NCBI GenBank assembly: GCA_030374805.1
Contig: JARGSG010000052.1
Location: 1 to 64,000, forward strand
DNA length: 64,000 bases
Source of the DNA: Gracilaria gracilis
Taxonomy: Eukaryota; Rhodophyta; Florideophyceae; Gracilariales; Gracilariaceae
Direction: 5' to 3'
Every line of letters starts with the position of its first letter. Position 1 is the first letter of the stretch. The notes beneath the pieces are model-generated. The model did not search any database and was not told where the DNA came from. It worked only from the letters and a program-made list of their open reading frames with translations. Of the stretch, positions 44,635 to 55,741 are shown piece after piece. The position numbers and the translations under genes were made by a program.

Positions 44635-47600
44635 CACTTCTTAACAACCCACTTCTCCGTCGGATGCTCACCTTTGTTGCGAAACAGAATATTTTCAAAA
44701 ACATTATTATTGGATAACTTAGCGAATATATCTGCCGGATTGTATTCAAGACGAAGAAAACCAACGTCCAAAACTTTGTGGTGGTCATTTGATTCTCTCA
44801 CAGAGCTTACGTCAATAAGAAAATGATTTTCAGCAGTTCCAGCTGATTTTTTATGACATTTAAAAGAGTCATTGAATCCGTGAACATCTTGATCGGAATG
44901 TCCCTTCCGAGTATGCGTTCTAAGTCGTTCTTCCAAAGGAGATCCTCTGTCAAATGCGTCTGCAAACGCATAAACTTCACCTCCTAATACTGATCCCACA
45001 ACATGGTGACCCAGTGGAAATCTGAGATACACATGTGATATGATTTGGATATATTTGAAGCAGAATTTGTAAGGTTATGATACAATTCAGATACGTTTTT
45101 AGTATATTTCTGAATTAGATATCATATTTGGGTGAGTCTCAGGAAAGGTCTTGATATGGTTCTGATGTATTTAGGGTATAATTTTGAGGGAGATCTGATA
45201 TGACAAATTCCAGAATATATCGCACTTTTATCGAAAATGTAGGAAATAGTACCAAAGATATATCACATATATATCAGTTCCACTTCTAGAATATATCAAA
45301 AGTTATCGCAACTGTATCCTTTCTAAATATCTTTCATATCTGTACGATAAAAGTTTCATTCTAATCCTACGTCCTGCAGAGATATCATATCAATATCCAA
45401 CCTGTATCACAGATTTCTACTGGGGTGACTCTTTTAATTCTTGAACTTAACTGTGTTGCAATTATGGTACTTATCAGCGAGTAAAGTGATATATATTCAA
45501 GCTGGATTTGAAATATCCTTATTTGCAAACGAAGAGTCACTATATATCATAATGTGTATTGATTCCAAATCCAGGTTTACAAACTTCATGCATAGCGGAT
45601 CAGCGCGCTTGATCTGCTTAATCATTTTGTTCATTCTTTTCCCATCCTTTAATGTAAACTTTTCTGCAGTAATTTGCGCACATTTGTTCATGTAAAAGAA
45701 AATGTGTGGGTAGGAAGAAACGAGCCACGCTAATTGTGCTCTCTTGGAACGAAACTCGCTGTGGCTTCCTGAGTCATTGCGAGGGAGTAGCCTGTTCAAA
45801 AATGCCTTCTGATGAATTAGAAAACTTTCTTTTTCAGTTCCCACTTGCATTCCAGCGACCTTGAAACTACCCATTTCTCCTTCTCAGGATTCAAAACGTT
45901 CCAACGTTTTCTCACTAATATAAAGAAATTCTTTTTCCTCAGTGATAATTGAATCGTTGATATAGGATCCAAGTAGTCCAATTAACGCGTTCTTGCTTAC
46001 ATTTGTAAAACGCGGAAATGTCTCCTTTAATTGAGTCCATTTGGAGATCGTTTCGCCTGTGATGCATGATGGATACATTCCAAGAATCACTAGCGTCTGG
46101 TGAATCGTAAAGAGGTCTAATTAATTGAAGCTTAGTTTCTTTGGTTAAATTCATTTCCTTAGTAGGTTTCAAGTACACTTCTCTTGCTAGGTTCTGATGC
46201 TTTGTATGTACGCGTGAGTGACGTCATGGCTCCATACTTTCCAACCGAAAATCGCTGCGATCGATTGGATAGTGCGAACTGTACTATGTCTTACTGTGGT
46301 GGCATTATATACTAAGAAATTCAGATCCCTATCAGAAAAACCTTGTGCAACCAGTTGAGCTTTGAATAGTTCAGCAGGGGTACTAGGTCTCTTAATTGAA
46401 TAAACGAATCGGCATCCAATGATATTGGCGTCGGTTGGTAGTGCAGATTTATTAACTTCTTTCCAAGTTTTTCGTTTCACTAATCCTTCAATTTTCTTTT
46501 TCTTGGCTTTCAAGAATACGGGAGAGTCTTTGCGGGGGTCGTTTGGTTTCAGAACTTCGGTTATAAATGTGTTGAATTGAGAGAAGCAGTAATTTAGTAA
46601 ACGCTCCATTTTATTCGGTACTGATTAGGGCTTCTCAAGTTGGTCATTAGAGTTTTCGTTTACGTGTGGTTTAGCTTGATGAACGCTAGGCTGTACTTCG
46701 CCATTCTCTTTTTGAACTAAAATCGCCTTGCCTGCAGCAAGGGTGATTTTGAAGGGTCTTGTTTAGTTCGGCGTAAAGTTTTTCTCGCAAGATGAGTAAC
46801 ATTTCGCCGGGAGTGTGGTCATGGTGAACTTCTTCTGGTAGACGTGAATCTAGGGCAGTTTTCAAACGTAGTTCATTTGAAATGATTTCCATATCTGAAC
46901 GAGCGATTAGTGGAACTTGCATGCGCTCTTCTTCGTATGGCAGTTGAGTGTGAATGCCTTGGAAACGGGGGAGAACTCCGAATACGAGAAGGGATGGGAG
47001 AAGCCCTTCGGGGTTCATGGTATCGTTCATAGTTTGGACAGCTGTAGCGAGAATGAGATCATCATTGTCAATATCTACATCCTATTTAATTTTGTTAAAG
47101 ATACGACGTAGAGTTGCGTGATATCGTTCACCGGCTTCGATGGAGTTATGGCTTTTCACACCAGAAAGGCGAACGTCAATACCAAATTCATCCATTTTGT
47201 CTTTCCACTTCGGCGAAGTGAAAACATATACTTGATTACAACGGATCGAGTCCGGGTATCCAGTGTAAACCTGAACCCAACAGTTGAGAAAAGCATTCCA
47301 GATATGATCCAGTGATTGCCCTTCGAGGAGTCAAGCGGCACCGAAATGTGTGTGAATATCACCTACATGTAATAGGGCCTTCTTCTTCATTGTAAATAAG
47401 TGTATAGCTAGATCCTGGTTGAAGATTACACCATGTCGGAATGAAACGCGAAAGTGCTGTGGTTTTCGAGTGAAACGTTAGCACCTCTGACAAGCCTTTC
47501 TAATGGTAGTGAGCAGTGCTCTTGTCTCTTTGTTAGCTTCTTCTGGTTTAGCTCGTTTGAGGAAAGTAACAGCCCTAGTGGTGCCTGACTTTACAATACC

Positions 47601-47660
47601 CGAGGGGGAAGGCGAAGTGGACCACAATATATACAAGGTGCACCGACGCCGATCTCCCAT
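44614..47660 (-). pseudogene. Copia-type (Ty1) retrotransposon pol
   Basis: Minus-strand domain order is GAG-pre-integrase, integrase, RT, RNase H, which defines Copia. Pre-integrase: LKRAKPEEANKETRALLTTI. Integrase: HVGDIHTHFGAA, IWNAFLNCWVQVYTGYPDSI, GVKSHNSIEAGERYHATLRR and the linker MNDTMNPEGLLPSLLVFGVL. RT: NIIGCRFVYSIKRPSTPAEL, EMNLTKETKLQLIRPLY and LIGLLGSYINDSIITEEKEF, where the active-site YxDD reads YIND and one catalytic aspartate is lost. RNase H region: FRSKRAQLAWLVSSYPHIFF before MITE copy 5, and VVGSVLGGEVYAFADAFD, ENHFLIDVSSVRES and LEYNPADIFAKL after it. Stops within the integrase and several frameshifts make it dead. No convincing gag or 5' LTR was seen. Confidence 0.9.
45010..45424 (-). 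mobile_element. 415-bp MITE, copy 5 (TSD GTGA), inside Copia
   Basis: Reverse-orientation 415-bp copy: CCCAGTGGAAATCTGAGATA at the left, ATCACAGATTTCTACTGGG at the right. GTGA at 45006-45009 is repeated at 45425-45428. It lies in the Copia RNase H region, just before the VLGGEVYAFADAFD motif in the Copia reading direction, so it transposed after the Copia insertion. Confidence 0.93.
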
Positions 47661-47849
47661 GCCAGCATGACTTCATCGGCTGCGACCATGACCTACTGTC
47701 ATGGGCCAGCAATATTAGGCTAAACTAAATTAGAAATTAGGAATTAGAAATTAGAAATTAGAAATTCTAACAGTCTAGACTAACAATTAGGTGCAGTGCA
47801 GCTAGCAAAGAGCACAGGTAGGCCCACATGACACTAACTCACTGAGGTC
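47661..47849. repeat. AATTAGA short tandem repeat
   Basis: At about 47,722-47,766 four to five units of (G)AAATTAG/AATTAGAA occur in tandem. The flanks show no gene. Confidence 0.7.
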
Positions 47850-48350
47850 CTATTGTACTACAGTCCGAATATGTATGGTGTTGACATGCGCAGATTCTTC
47901 AGGACGGGAGCTGGTGGTAGGAGGGATTGTACCAGTAGAACGTTCGTCAGCAAGGCGGAAAAGAATGGGATTCCCAACAGGTGGTTGCGCATGTGGTGAA
48001 AGAATTGCTTGTGAGCCGACAAGGAGTTTTATAGCGGTATTGATATCTTCAGGGTCGATAAAAATTGTGTGAGCAAGGCGAGGAAGTGTACGGTTGGAAT
48101 TACTGGACAGGTTTCCAACATGTCGATTAATCAGCCTAGCCAACGAGCTGAATAGACTCATATTTTGAGTTACATCATGCTGAAATATTTTCTCTGGAGT
48201 GAAATCATTGCAAAGTTCTCGAACAGTTTAATTTCCGGTGAGGTTTAAAATATCCAGTTGATAGGATCGAAAAGCCTCCCAAAGATTTCGCTGCGGTTCA
48301 TTGTGTATAATCAAATGTTCTCCAAAAAGGATTGTATGAATATATGATGG
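47850..48350 (-). pseudogene. Hypothetical protein fragment
   Basis: One minus-strand frame reads IHNEPQRNLWEAFRSYQLDI, a TAA near 48,229, then TVRELCNDFTPEKIFQHDVT and NMSLFSSLARLINRHVGNLS, ending at 47850 with a Pro/Ser-rich tail. The composition is protein-like. It lies upstream of the Copia pol on the same strand and could be a remnant of its gag or an unrelated gene. No zinc knuckle is visible. Confidence 0.35.
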
Positions 48351-49797
48351 CCTATGCCTATATTGGGAGGGTTGAGGAATTAATGATCCCGGGGAGGAAA
48401 GGGTGAGCGATGCAAAGGATTGGAGGTAGCACTCGGAGGAAGAGTGGAATGGCGATGAATGGAGACGTTAACCGTAAGTTTCCGGGAATAAATGAGTCTG
48501 TGGTACGATTGATAGGAGTCCTTGTGGCGGCTTCCGGATAAGAAGGTCAGGAGTTTGAAGGTCCCGCGGTTGATCCTGATTCGGGGTGCGGACCGGTTTG
48601 GTTTCGTTCTCCTGCATGGTGAGTGTTCCTCGGGGGGCACTTGGGATCCTTGAGCGAAGCACAGGAGAGTTTGACGTTCGTAAACCTTATTTGAAATCCT
48701 CAAATTTTTTTCTAATAAAAAATCGAAACTTCAAGAAAATGATGAAAGAAAAACTATTATACTATGAAAATTTCAAAAATACTAGCTAGTATTATAATAA
48801 TATGCTATAAGTTATTATTTTTGTATACGCTTTGTAAGTTTTGCTCATTTGCTCATCTTTTACAGGTTTTATGCTCTTACTTGAATTTTTGTGGTTTTGT
48901 GAAATGTTATATGGAGAAAGCTAGAATAGATAAAGAAAGTAATGCTAAATATATAAGAAATACTAATTTTACTTGAGATTATTCGCAACGCTTCGGTGGT
49001 GGCGGCCTGTGCGGTAACGGTCCAAGTCGATCTTCGTATTAAATGCTTGCCGACAAGGTCCACACGACCTCTGGTCCACTGGGACGGTCCGGCGTGTGTG
49101 AGCTTGATGCTTACGGCCTTCAAGTGCACTCTGTAAGTCCCTCTAGTGTGGCTGACAGCACCGTAGTCACAATTAGAAATTTTCTTATTTTTCACTTTTC
49201 GCTTTTGCTTGGCGATTGCCAAGCGTTCAATGTGTATCGCCACGCCGGCGTCGATTCGCTTCATGCCACGTGGGGGTGGCAAACATGCGGCTGGGGTACT
49301 GTAGTGAGGTGATGAGCCGCGTTGCACCGCCAACAATGCGTGCGCGGGACGGATATGTCCCGATGGGCCGTGGCACGTGTTTGGGGTACAGTCTATCCTC
49401 GAAACAAGGATGTGGAGCGTTCAAAACTACAGTATGCTTGAAGACTAATTATCTCTTTATCGAATTGAAGAAAAACCCAAGACAAATTAAGCACTAGAGC
49501 CTACTTTAGACTGTTCTAACTGCCGTTGTTAACTGGATTGACGCCAAAGAACGACTTCATTCGCGTTTGAGGCAATGACTGCCTCATATCGCGTTTCAAG
49601 TTGTTTTGTGCTCTACGAAGAGCACATCAAAAAGCTCCAGAGTCAATATCCTGCTCCGTAAGCACTTCCCTTACTACTACCAAAGACATAAGCTTATCGT
49701 CCAGAGTGAAGTTTACCCATAAATTTTCTTCTTCTTCCGGGTTGTGATCCTCGTCTTCCTCGGTCTTTGTAGCATCAACAGCCACCGCAGCCAAATA
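48351..49797. other. No recognised gene
   Basis: A very AT-rich block (about 48,690-48,990) is followed by mixed-composition DNA with only short overlapping frames. Confidence 0.4.
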
Positions 49798-51138
49798 TTA
49801 AATTGATGACTGAAAGACGGAGTCGTCATCTTCCCCATCCAAGTTCAACAGTAACTTTACATTAATTCTACGAGTACGACTCTGCTGAGGAGACACTAGT
49901 TCATTAACGAACAAGGTTAATTCCTCAGCGAGTTTTTGTTTCTTGTCACCAATAGCGGGTGTCATTTTCACCTCATCCATGATCCTACTAGGCAACCAGC
50001 AGTTCCAGAATAGGGTGTTGGCTATATCTTTCCATATAATGTTCATCATATTCATTGCCATGAGTTGATCAACGTTGTAAATATTTTTGACATCAGCGTC
50101 AATATTATCTAAAGCCCTTTCGTACTGAAACTTTCTGTCGCGCTTCTTCATGGACGTTATAATTCCAGCGTCCATCGGCTGGATTTTTGAGGTGGTGTTC
50201 GGAGGGAGAAATAACACCTTTACGTTATCGTGAACAGGTCACACGTCAATGTTACCGTAACAACTTGCGTTGTCTAGCAACAACAATACCTTACGCGTAG
50301 AAGATGTGTATCGAACTTGACTTGCAAAACGACTTAGCCAGCCTTTAAAAAGTTCTGCGTTCATCCACACCTTTGAGTTAGAGTGGTAATCGAAACCTAG
50401 TTCATTTCCTATTTTTCCTTTGAAACACCTTGGCTTCCTTGCCTAACCAATACACAATAGCGCAATACGTTCCGAACCGGTAGCATTTGCACAAGCTACA
50501 TACGTCACTCTCGTTTTCTCTTTCTTCCGTCCTGGCAGCCTCTCCGCAGCAATTATGCGGTCCGGCGCCATGCGGTAGAATAGTCCAAATTCATCGGTAT
50601 TGAATCGATCACCAGGTTCATACTTCATTACCTCCTCCTTCAGGCGGTATATATTTCTGTCAATGGCGGCTTGATCCGAGTCGCCGCTTTCACCGTAGGA
50701 CTTCAGGCTACGAAGATTAAACCGATGTTGAAAGTTTTGTAGCCACCCATTACTGAAGTTTATTGTAATATTATTTGATTCTTCCAAGCGGGAATTCATT
50801 TCTTTCATAGGTCTACGGCCGGCTTCTATTATCAAAGGCCCAGTTATTGCCCTACGTGCAGCGAATTGGGCTGCCACCTAGTCATGCAATGCACTTTCAA
50901 ACTGAGAGAACTAGGCCTGGCGACGCCGTGCTCGATCTCCGACGTGACCTTCGATGGGAATATCATGAAGAATGCGTGATATCGTTGACTGGCCTGGTGT
51001 TTTGTAAAGTTTAAAGGGTGTTTGCTCCCGTATTGCGAAAGATTTCTGATGACAGGTTACGTTCTCTTGTTTACGCCTTTTAAACTCGCGCTGGATTGCC
51101 AGTTTTTGCAAGAGTGTGATATTCTGTGGCTTTGGCAT
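49798..51138 (-). pseudogene. pogo/Tigger-like (Tc1-mariner superfamily) transposase
   Basis: One continuous minus-strand frame of 447 codons starts at ATG 51138 (MPKPQNITLLQKLAIQREF). The order is a helix-turn-helix of CENP-B/pogo type, a second Tc5-like HTH (FSNGWLQNFQHRFNLRSLKS), then the DDE_1 catalytic core: FNTDEFGLFYRMAPDR, KKEKTRVTYVACANATGSER, KVLLLLDNASCYG and LFLPPNTTSKIQPMDAGIIT. The three catalytic aspartates (TDEFG, LLDNAS, MDAGI) are all present. Four nonsense codons are the only damage: TAG 50911-50913, TAG 50878-50880 (where the family usually has Trp), TAG 50443-50445 and TGA 50239-50241. No frameshift is needed over 1.34 kb. Terminal repeats and TA duplications were not located. 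The acidic tail (LLNLDGEDDDS) is usual for the family. Confidence 0.88.
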
Positions 51139-51457
51139 TGTAGAGCAATCCTGGAGGAAATGTCTACGAATCCTTGCGGTTAGAGGCGGCGCTACCTACG
51201 GTTTTAGTCTTGCAGTTCTGGTTATGGTTACGAGCCAAAGCTCAATCTAGACGTTTTGTGTTAATCGCTTTAAGGAACGGTAACGCCCTTTTTGGGCTAA
51301 AAAATGGTTGGTATTGGTTAGAGGCATCTGCAAAACAGATATCGATGTGTATCTTTGTATCAAGGACTCTACTGTAGGACATAACCATTTTCTATGGGCC
51401 ACGGTGCATGGGCTCCTGCTAACGCCATCCTTTTATCCTTATCCTCTCGAAATGGCC
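51139..51457. other. Spacer between Tigger relic and MITE copy 6
   Basis: A 67-codon plus frame (51174-51377) has no domain. This DNA could contain the lost N-terminal part of CMC element 2, but no tnp2 motif was recognised. Confidence 0.3.
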
Positions 51458-51477
51458 CCCAGCGAAAATCTGTGATA
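51458..51477 (+). repeat. Extra 20-bp MITE terminus next to copy 6
   Basis: Reads CCCAGCGAAAATCTGTGATA and directly abuts the complete copy 6, which begins CCCACTGGAAATCTGTGATA. It is either the end of another copy into which copy 6 inserted or the product of aberrant end joining. Confidence 0.7.
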
Positions 51478-51892
51478 CCCACTGGAAATCTGTGATACAG
51501 GTTGGATATTGATATGATATCTCTGCAGGACGTAGGATTAGAATGAAACTTTTATCGTACAGATATGAAAGATATTTAGGAAGGATACAGTTCCGATAAC
51601 TTTTGATATATTACAGACGGAGAACTGATATATATGTGATATATCTTTGGTACTATTTCCTACATCTCCGCTAAAAGGGCGATATATTCTGAAATCTGTC
51701 ATATCAGATCTCCCTCAAAATTATACCCTAAATACATCAGATCCATATCAAGACCTTTCGTGAGACTCACCCAAATATGATATCTAATTTAACAATATAC
51801 TAAAAACGTATCTGAATTGTATCATAACCTTACAAATTCTGCTTCAAATATATCCAAATCATATCACATGTGTATCTCAGATTTCTACTAGG
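51478..51892 (+). mobile_element. 415-bp MITE, copy 6
   Basis: 415 bp with the copy 4 subfamily ends (CCCACTGG...TACTAGG). The flanks GATA and CATA agree at three of four bases, so a target duplication is not certain. Its right edge touches the truncated reading frame of CMC element 2, whose N-terminal half is missing. Confidence 0.9.
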
Positions 51893-53692
51893 CATAACTG
51901 CACATTTGAAGCAGTTGGAGAAAGGAATTTCGATGCCTTGTCATGATGGGAAAGTGAGAAAAGTACAGGCCTTGGTTCCGTACTTCACAGCAGATTGGAC
52001 GGCTGCATCCAAAGTCCTCGGTTACGTCGGCCACACAGGTAAATTGTTTTGTCGATTTTACATGAAAGAGAGAGTATATCTAAAGGAGTTGAGGTGCTTA
52101 TGTGCTGTACTAGAAAACAACTCCATTTTGAAGGGAGCTGTGAACAGACGAAGTTCGTACCAAAGCGGCGACCTTATTAACATGGAATGTGGCCGAAAAA
52201 TATTAGCGTATGACGTTCGATCAATGTGGAAAACTTTGGGCTCAAAAATTTGTGGACAGGAGCACAAGAGCACGACTGGCTACGGAGGCAGGGATAAAGC
52301 GAACTTCTTGTCTTTCACAATTGTTCGTAGACGCTGTTTTTTCCTTCCCTTATGATGTGATGCACTTGGTTCTCTTGGGATGGACCAAGCAAGTTCTCAG
52401 ACTTCTTACGGGTAATCATCCGAGGCATAGGAAACTTCAAGAACTGCCGAAATATTCCATACCCACAATCATTATTGAAAGGATGAACAAATTGATGGAT
52501 AACTATGCTCATTGGATACCAAGCTCATGGGGAAGAGCTCCGCTTTCTATTGAAACGTCACGCAGAACTGTATCTTCTACCCTTCTTCCATCGTTTCAAA
52601 GTAGACAGACATATTGTCCAACTATGGAATCAAACAAAACATCTGGTGAATCTATGCTTTGCATACAATTGTGACGACACGAGCGTAAACGATCTTGCAC
52701 GAGTCGTGGAAGAATGCTACGCAAGATTTGTGCGACTCTTTTGCAGGCAAAAACATCATTCATACTGTCTTACTCCCACAACACATTCCATACTGCAATT
52801 GCCAGAGCTTCTCAACGAATGCGGCCCCCTCCCAATCACGTCACAGTTCATCGTAGAAAGGCTGTTAGAAGAAATAGGAAGACGCGTTCAGCAAACATGA
52901 ACTATTTCATCACATCTCTTTCACAAAAACTTCAAGTTGTTTGCTCTTAAAGTAGCCAACGGGAGAAAAACAGTTACCGACGACTTTGAAGAGTTAAACG
53001 CATATCCCATCACAGTACCAATTCGAAGTGTTGGTGCTGAGAGTGAATAAGAATATCATACCGGTGCAAAAGGTTCTGAGGCTGGGACAATACACTCAAA
53101 GCTCAGCAATGAGCCGAAGTGGGCAGTGAAATACTTTCTGGCGGAAAACTTTCCCAGACACAAAGATGCCACCAAAATATTATCCGTCAAACAATTCAGA
53201 CGAGCGATGCTGAGTAGAGGTGCTCACAAATTTTCAATCGAAAGCATCGAGTGTCATCAGGTCCGATCCAATCGCAATTCCGCACAGGACCAAGCCCGAA
53301 AAAGGTACTGCATTGCCGCTCGCTTTTCCCCAGAAACATGTTCGCAGTCAGAGAATACATTAGATTCTGGGGTGCCGCATAAGGAGTGGCATATATATTA
53401 CGGTTCCATTCACAAAATTATCGAGGTTTTGTTTGACCTTCCCCATATGAGAGTATCTGCTGTCTTCACATATGTCAAATGGGAGAATAACATGGTTGAA
53501 GATCACATGTTTGACCTTGTATACACTGATAAGAATGAAGATCGCGGAGTCACGACGGAGCATTCCAGCTGTATCCAAAGAGTTATTGGGTTCCTTGATA
53601 TTGAACGCCCCAGGTACTTCCTTGATCCGTATCGCTTCAAAGTCAAGGAAGAAAGAAAGTCCATTTTGGAAGATTGTAAGGGAGGTTCATAA
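51893..53692 (+). pseudogene. CMC (tnp2-like) transposase, element 2, truncated
   Basis: Plus-strand reading that starts mid-protein right after MITE copy 6: LKQLEKGISMPCHDGKVRKV, then YFTADWTAASKVLGYVGHTG, FPYDVMHLVLLGWTKQVLRL, HSYCLTPTTHSILQLPELLN and CGPLPITSQFIVERLL. After a break near 52,900 comes a 189-codon C-terminal domain (53126-53692) with WHIYYGSIHKIIEVLFDLP, VFTYVKWENN and SSCIQRVIGFLDIERPR. Each block aligns in order with element 1 (TADWPAASKLGGFVGH, FPYDTMHL, TPTSHAFLHLPDIL). The N-terminal half is absent, and frame changes occur near 52,210, 52,340, 52,500 and 52,900. The two transposases are clearly related but well diverged, so they come from different subfamilies or old insertions. 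Confidence 0.85.
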
Positions 53693-54500
53693 ATAATACT
53701 GATTACCCACTCCATTTACATCCTCATATTGTGAAGACATACGTAAGAGAAGTACAAACAACTAGAATCAAACGAAGGCCCACATAGAAGAGAAGACAAG
53801 AAACCTGTTCAGGAAGAAGCATATGTGTTTGAGGCGTTCCATGCTTTACATATTACCCACTTGTCGCTTTCCGGTAGGGAGATTAACATCGCAGTATCGC
53901 CTTGTTCCTTTCCCCAGAAACAGGCTATGATAATAACGGAGCTCCTCTGATGTGCCCATACCCCAAGTCTTCCCCTTTGCACCAGAAGTAAACAAAACTC
54001 CTTAATACTTCCCAAACGTTTGTTAAAGACCCAGGCGGGAAAGGTACGACCAGTGTCATTGCTTTCGAATATCTAGCAACTGCAGAGCGGCGTGTAGCCA
54101 AATTTAATACAGGGTGCGTCGGAGGCTGACGTGACGCAACAGTTTAAGGTGGTGGACGTGGCGTGTAGTGTTCTGGTGTTTGTCTGATGGGCGCCGTGCC
54201 TCGAGTTGTTGTTCCGACCGACGAATGCTTACTCAGGGGGTCCGACGGATTTGTGTGCAACAATAAATGCGGTGGCGTTGAGCAATGCTTTGGTTCAGCT
54301 TCATTAAGCTACTTGTCACAGTCATCGACCACGAAAGAGACAACATGAGCATTTTTTCAAGCCGCAGCCACGTTTTGCGTCCGCACGGTAGCATATGAGC
54401 AGCATGGCCTGCTTCGAACACGCGTTGCACAAAGGATGCAGGTACGCTGCTTAGCTGCGTCTGCTGGTGGCGCGCTGGTTCGGCGCCGACGGCGTGGCAT
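53693..54500. other. 3' flank of CMC element 2, no gene
   Basis: Short frames only. From about 54,090 the base composition turns GC-rich. The transposon terminus was not identified. Confidence 0.4.
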
Positions 54501-55229
54501 TTGCACGGCGTCGCGCCACGCGGGTGGGATGAGTCGGCCTGGCGACCCATGGGAGGCTTGAAGTGGCGGCGATGGCGAGCCACGACTGGAATGGGTCCTT
54601 TACGTGGACTACACACGTGTCTCGCGAGCGGTGGCGGTGACGGTACAAGTATCTGTACACTGCTGGAGGATAACCGTACACGCGTTGACGGAACAGTAAA
54701 GAAATCTTGTAACATGCCACAGGTCCGTGGCATGTTCCACGACTCGAGTGATACGATCTGCTTCAAATCCCGAAACCATTCAGGAGTGTTGGAAAACAAC
54801 CGTCTTCAGCTCGGAGATATGTCTGGTAGGTATCAGGAGATTACTCTTCGGGAAGAGTGTTGCTGTTCCTTGAAAAAATTGATGGTACCCTGCACGGCAA
54901 AGCTGGTATCTATAAGGGAAACCAGTACCTCTGAAAGTCATCAAAGTGCGGACCACATTCATTTTGTGACGGAGAGGAAAGACAATCTGACAATTATGCC
55001 CACAACCTCTTCTGCTTCAAGTGGGTTCCTGAGAAAAAAGATTTGGCGCGAGTGTGAACAAAACCGGATTAAGGAAAATGAAAACCAGCTCAAACGGTAT
55101 AGAACTGAACGGGACTCCGAATCACAAGCAAAAAAAAGAAAAGTCCCGAGAAGCGGCGTGCTTGGTATGCACAGTACGCTAGGAAGAAGAAAGAGTTACC
55201 TTCAGAAAGTAATTCAGAGAGCTGTTTGA
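54501..55229 (+). CDS. Hypothetical protein with basic C-terminus
   Basis: A 242-codon open frame from ATG 54501. The first 60 residues are Gly/Trp/Arg-rich and may be leader. The rest is more protein-like. Near the end RKKIWRECEQNRIKENENQL and ESQAKKRKVPRSG form a basic helix plus an NLS-like patch that could bind nucleic acid. Just downstream (55,227-55,265) the phrase GAGCAAGCGTACA is repeated. No family was recognised, and no start choice can be defended beyond the first ATG. Confidence 0.4.
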   Translation: MHGVAPRGWDESAWRPMGGLKWRRWRATTGMGPLRGLHTCLASGGGDGTSICTLLEDNRTRVDGTVKKSCNMPQVRGMFHDSSDTICFKSRNHSGVLENNRLQLGDMSGRYQEITLREECCCSLKKLMVPCTAKLVSIRETSTSESHQSADHIHFVTERKDNLTIMPTTSSASSGFLRKKIWRECEQNRIKENENQLKRYRTERDSESQAKKRKVPRSGVLGMHSTLGRRKSYLQKVIQRAV

Positions 55230-55414
55230 GCAAGCGTACAGACAGTTTATCGAGCAAGCGTACATGAAATTCATCTCAGTGTGCACCGTCTCTTGTGCCC
55301 ACTACTCAGAGGAGTATGTTTGCTGATGGTGAACTGCCGAACTCCTCTCAAATTGTTTCAAGCAAGGCGCTGAGCGGAGGCGATGAGAACGACGATAATA
55401 ATAATAAATAAAGC

Positions 55415-55741
55415 ATGCTGTCAAGGGTGAATATAGAGCACGAAGAATATCTGTACGAATTGCTCGTCGACGAAAGGCCTGTGCATGTATATAGTCCTTT
55501 CTTGACTCCATCGAAGATTTTGCCAACATCTGACGCTATTCTCGTTCGTCTCACCCATGATTCTGATCAAGCCTTCATTGCAACAACATCGGAACATGTA
55601 AATAGTGGAATCGAATCCCCTCGAAAGGCTTACTATTCAAAATCAAGGTCCACGCGCCCAGTATGGGGCATGAAATGTCCAAAAAGAATCCATTCCTCCA
55701 CCGTCAGCGCCCCATTAATGTCAGGAATATTTGAAACTTGA
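55415..55741 (+). CDS. Hypothetical protein
   Basis: A 108-codon frame, MLSRVNIEHEEYLYELLVDE, with RPVHVYSPFLTPSKILPTSD and RLTHDSDQAFIATTSEHVNS. It has believable composition but no known domain. It may be the continuation of the 54.5 kb gene, because both are on the plus strand and a frame change would join them. Confidence 0.35.
   Translation: MLSRVNIEHEEYLYELLVDERPVHVYSPFLTPSKILPTSDAILVRLTHDSDQAFIATTSEHVNSGIESPRKAYYSKSRSTRPVWGMKCPKRIHSSTVSAPLMSGIFET

Noticed and set aside
511-51138. Alternative genetic code with stop reassignment
   Set aside because: TAA, TAG and TGA all occur inside frames, while other genes such as the 289-codon zinc-module ORF end normally. No single reassignment explains them.
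3355-52355. Recurrent small frames beginning MYLRFPLG or similar (at 3355, 44610-45032 and 51870)
   Set aside because: The shared start is simply the translated MITE terminus (ATGTGTATCTCAGATTTC) running into different flanks. It is not a conserved peptide.
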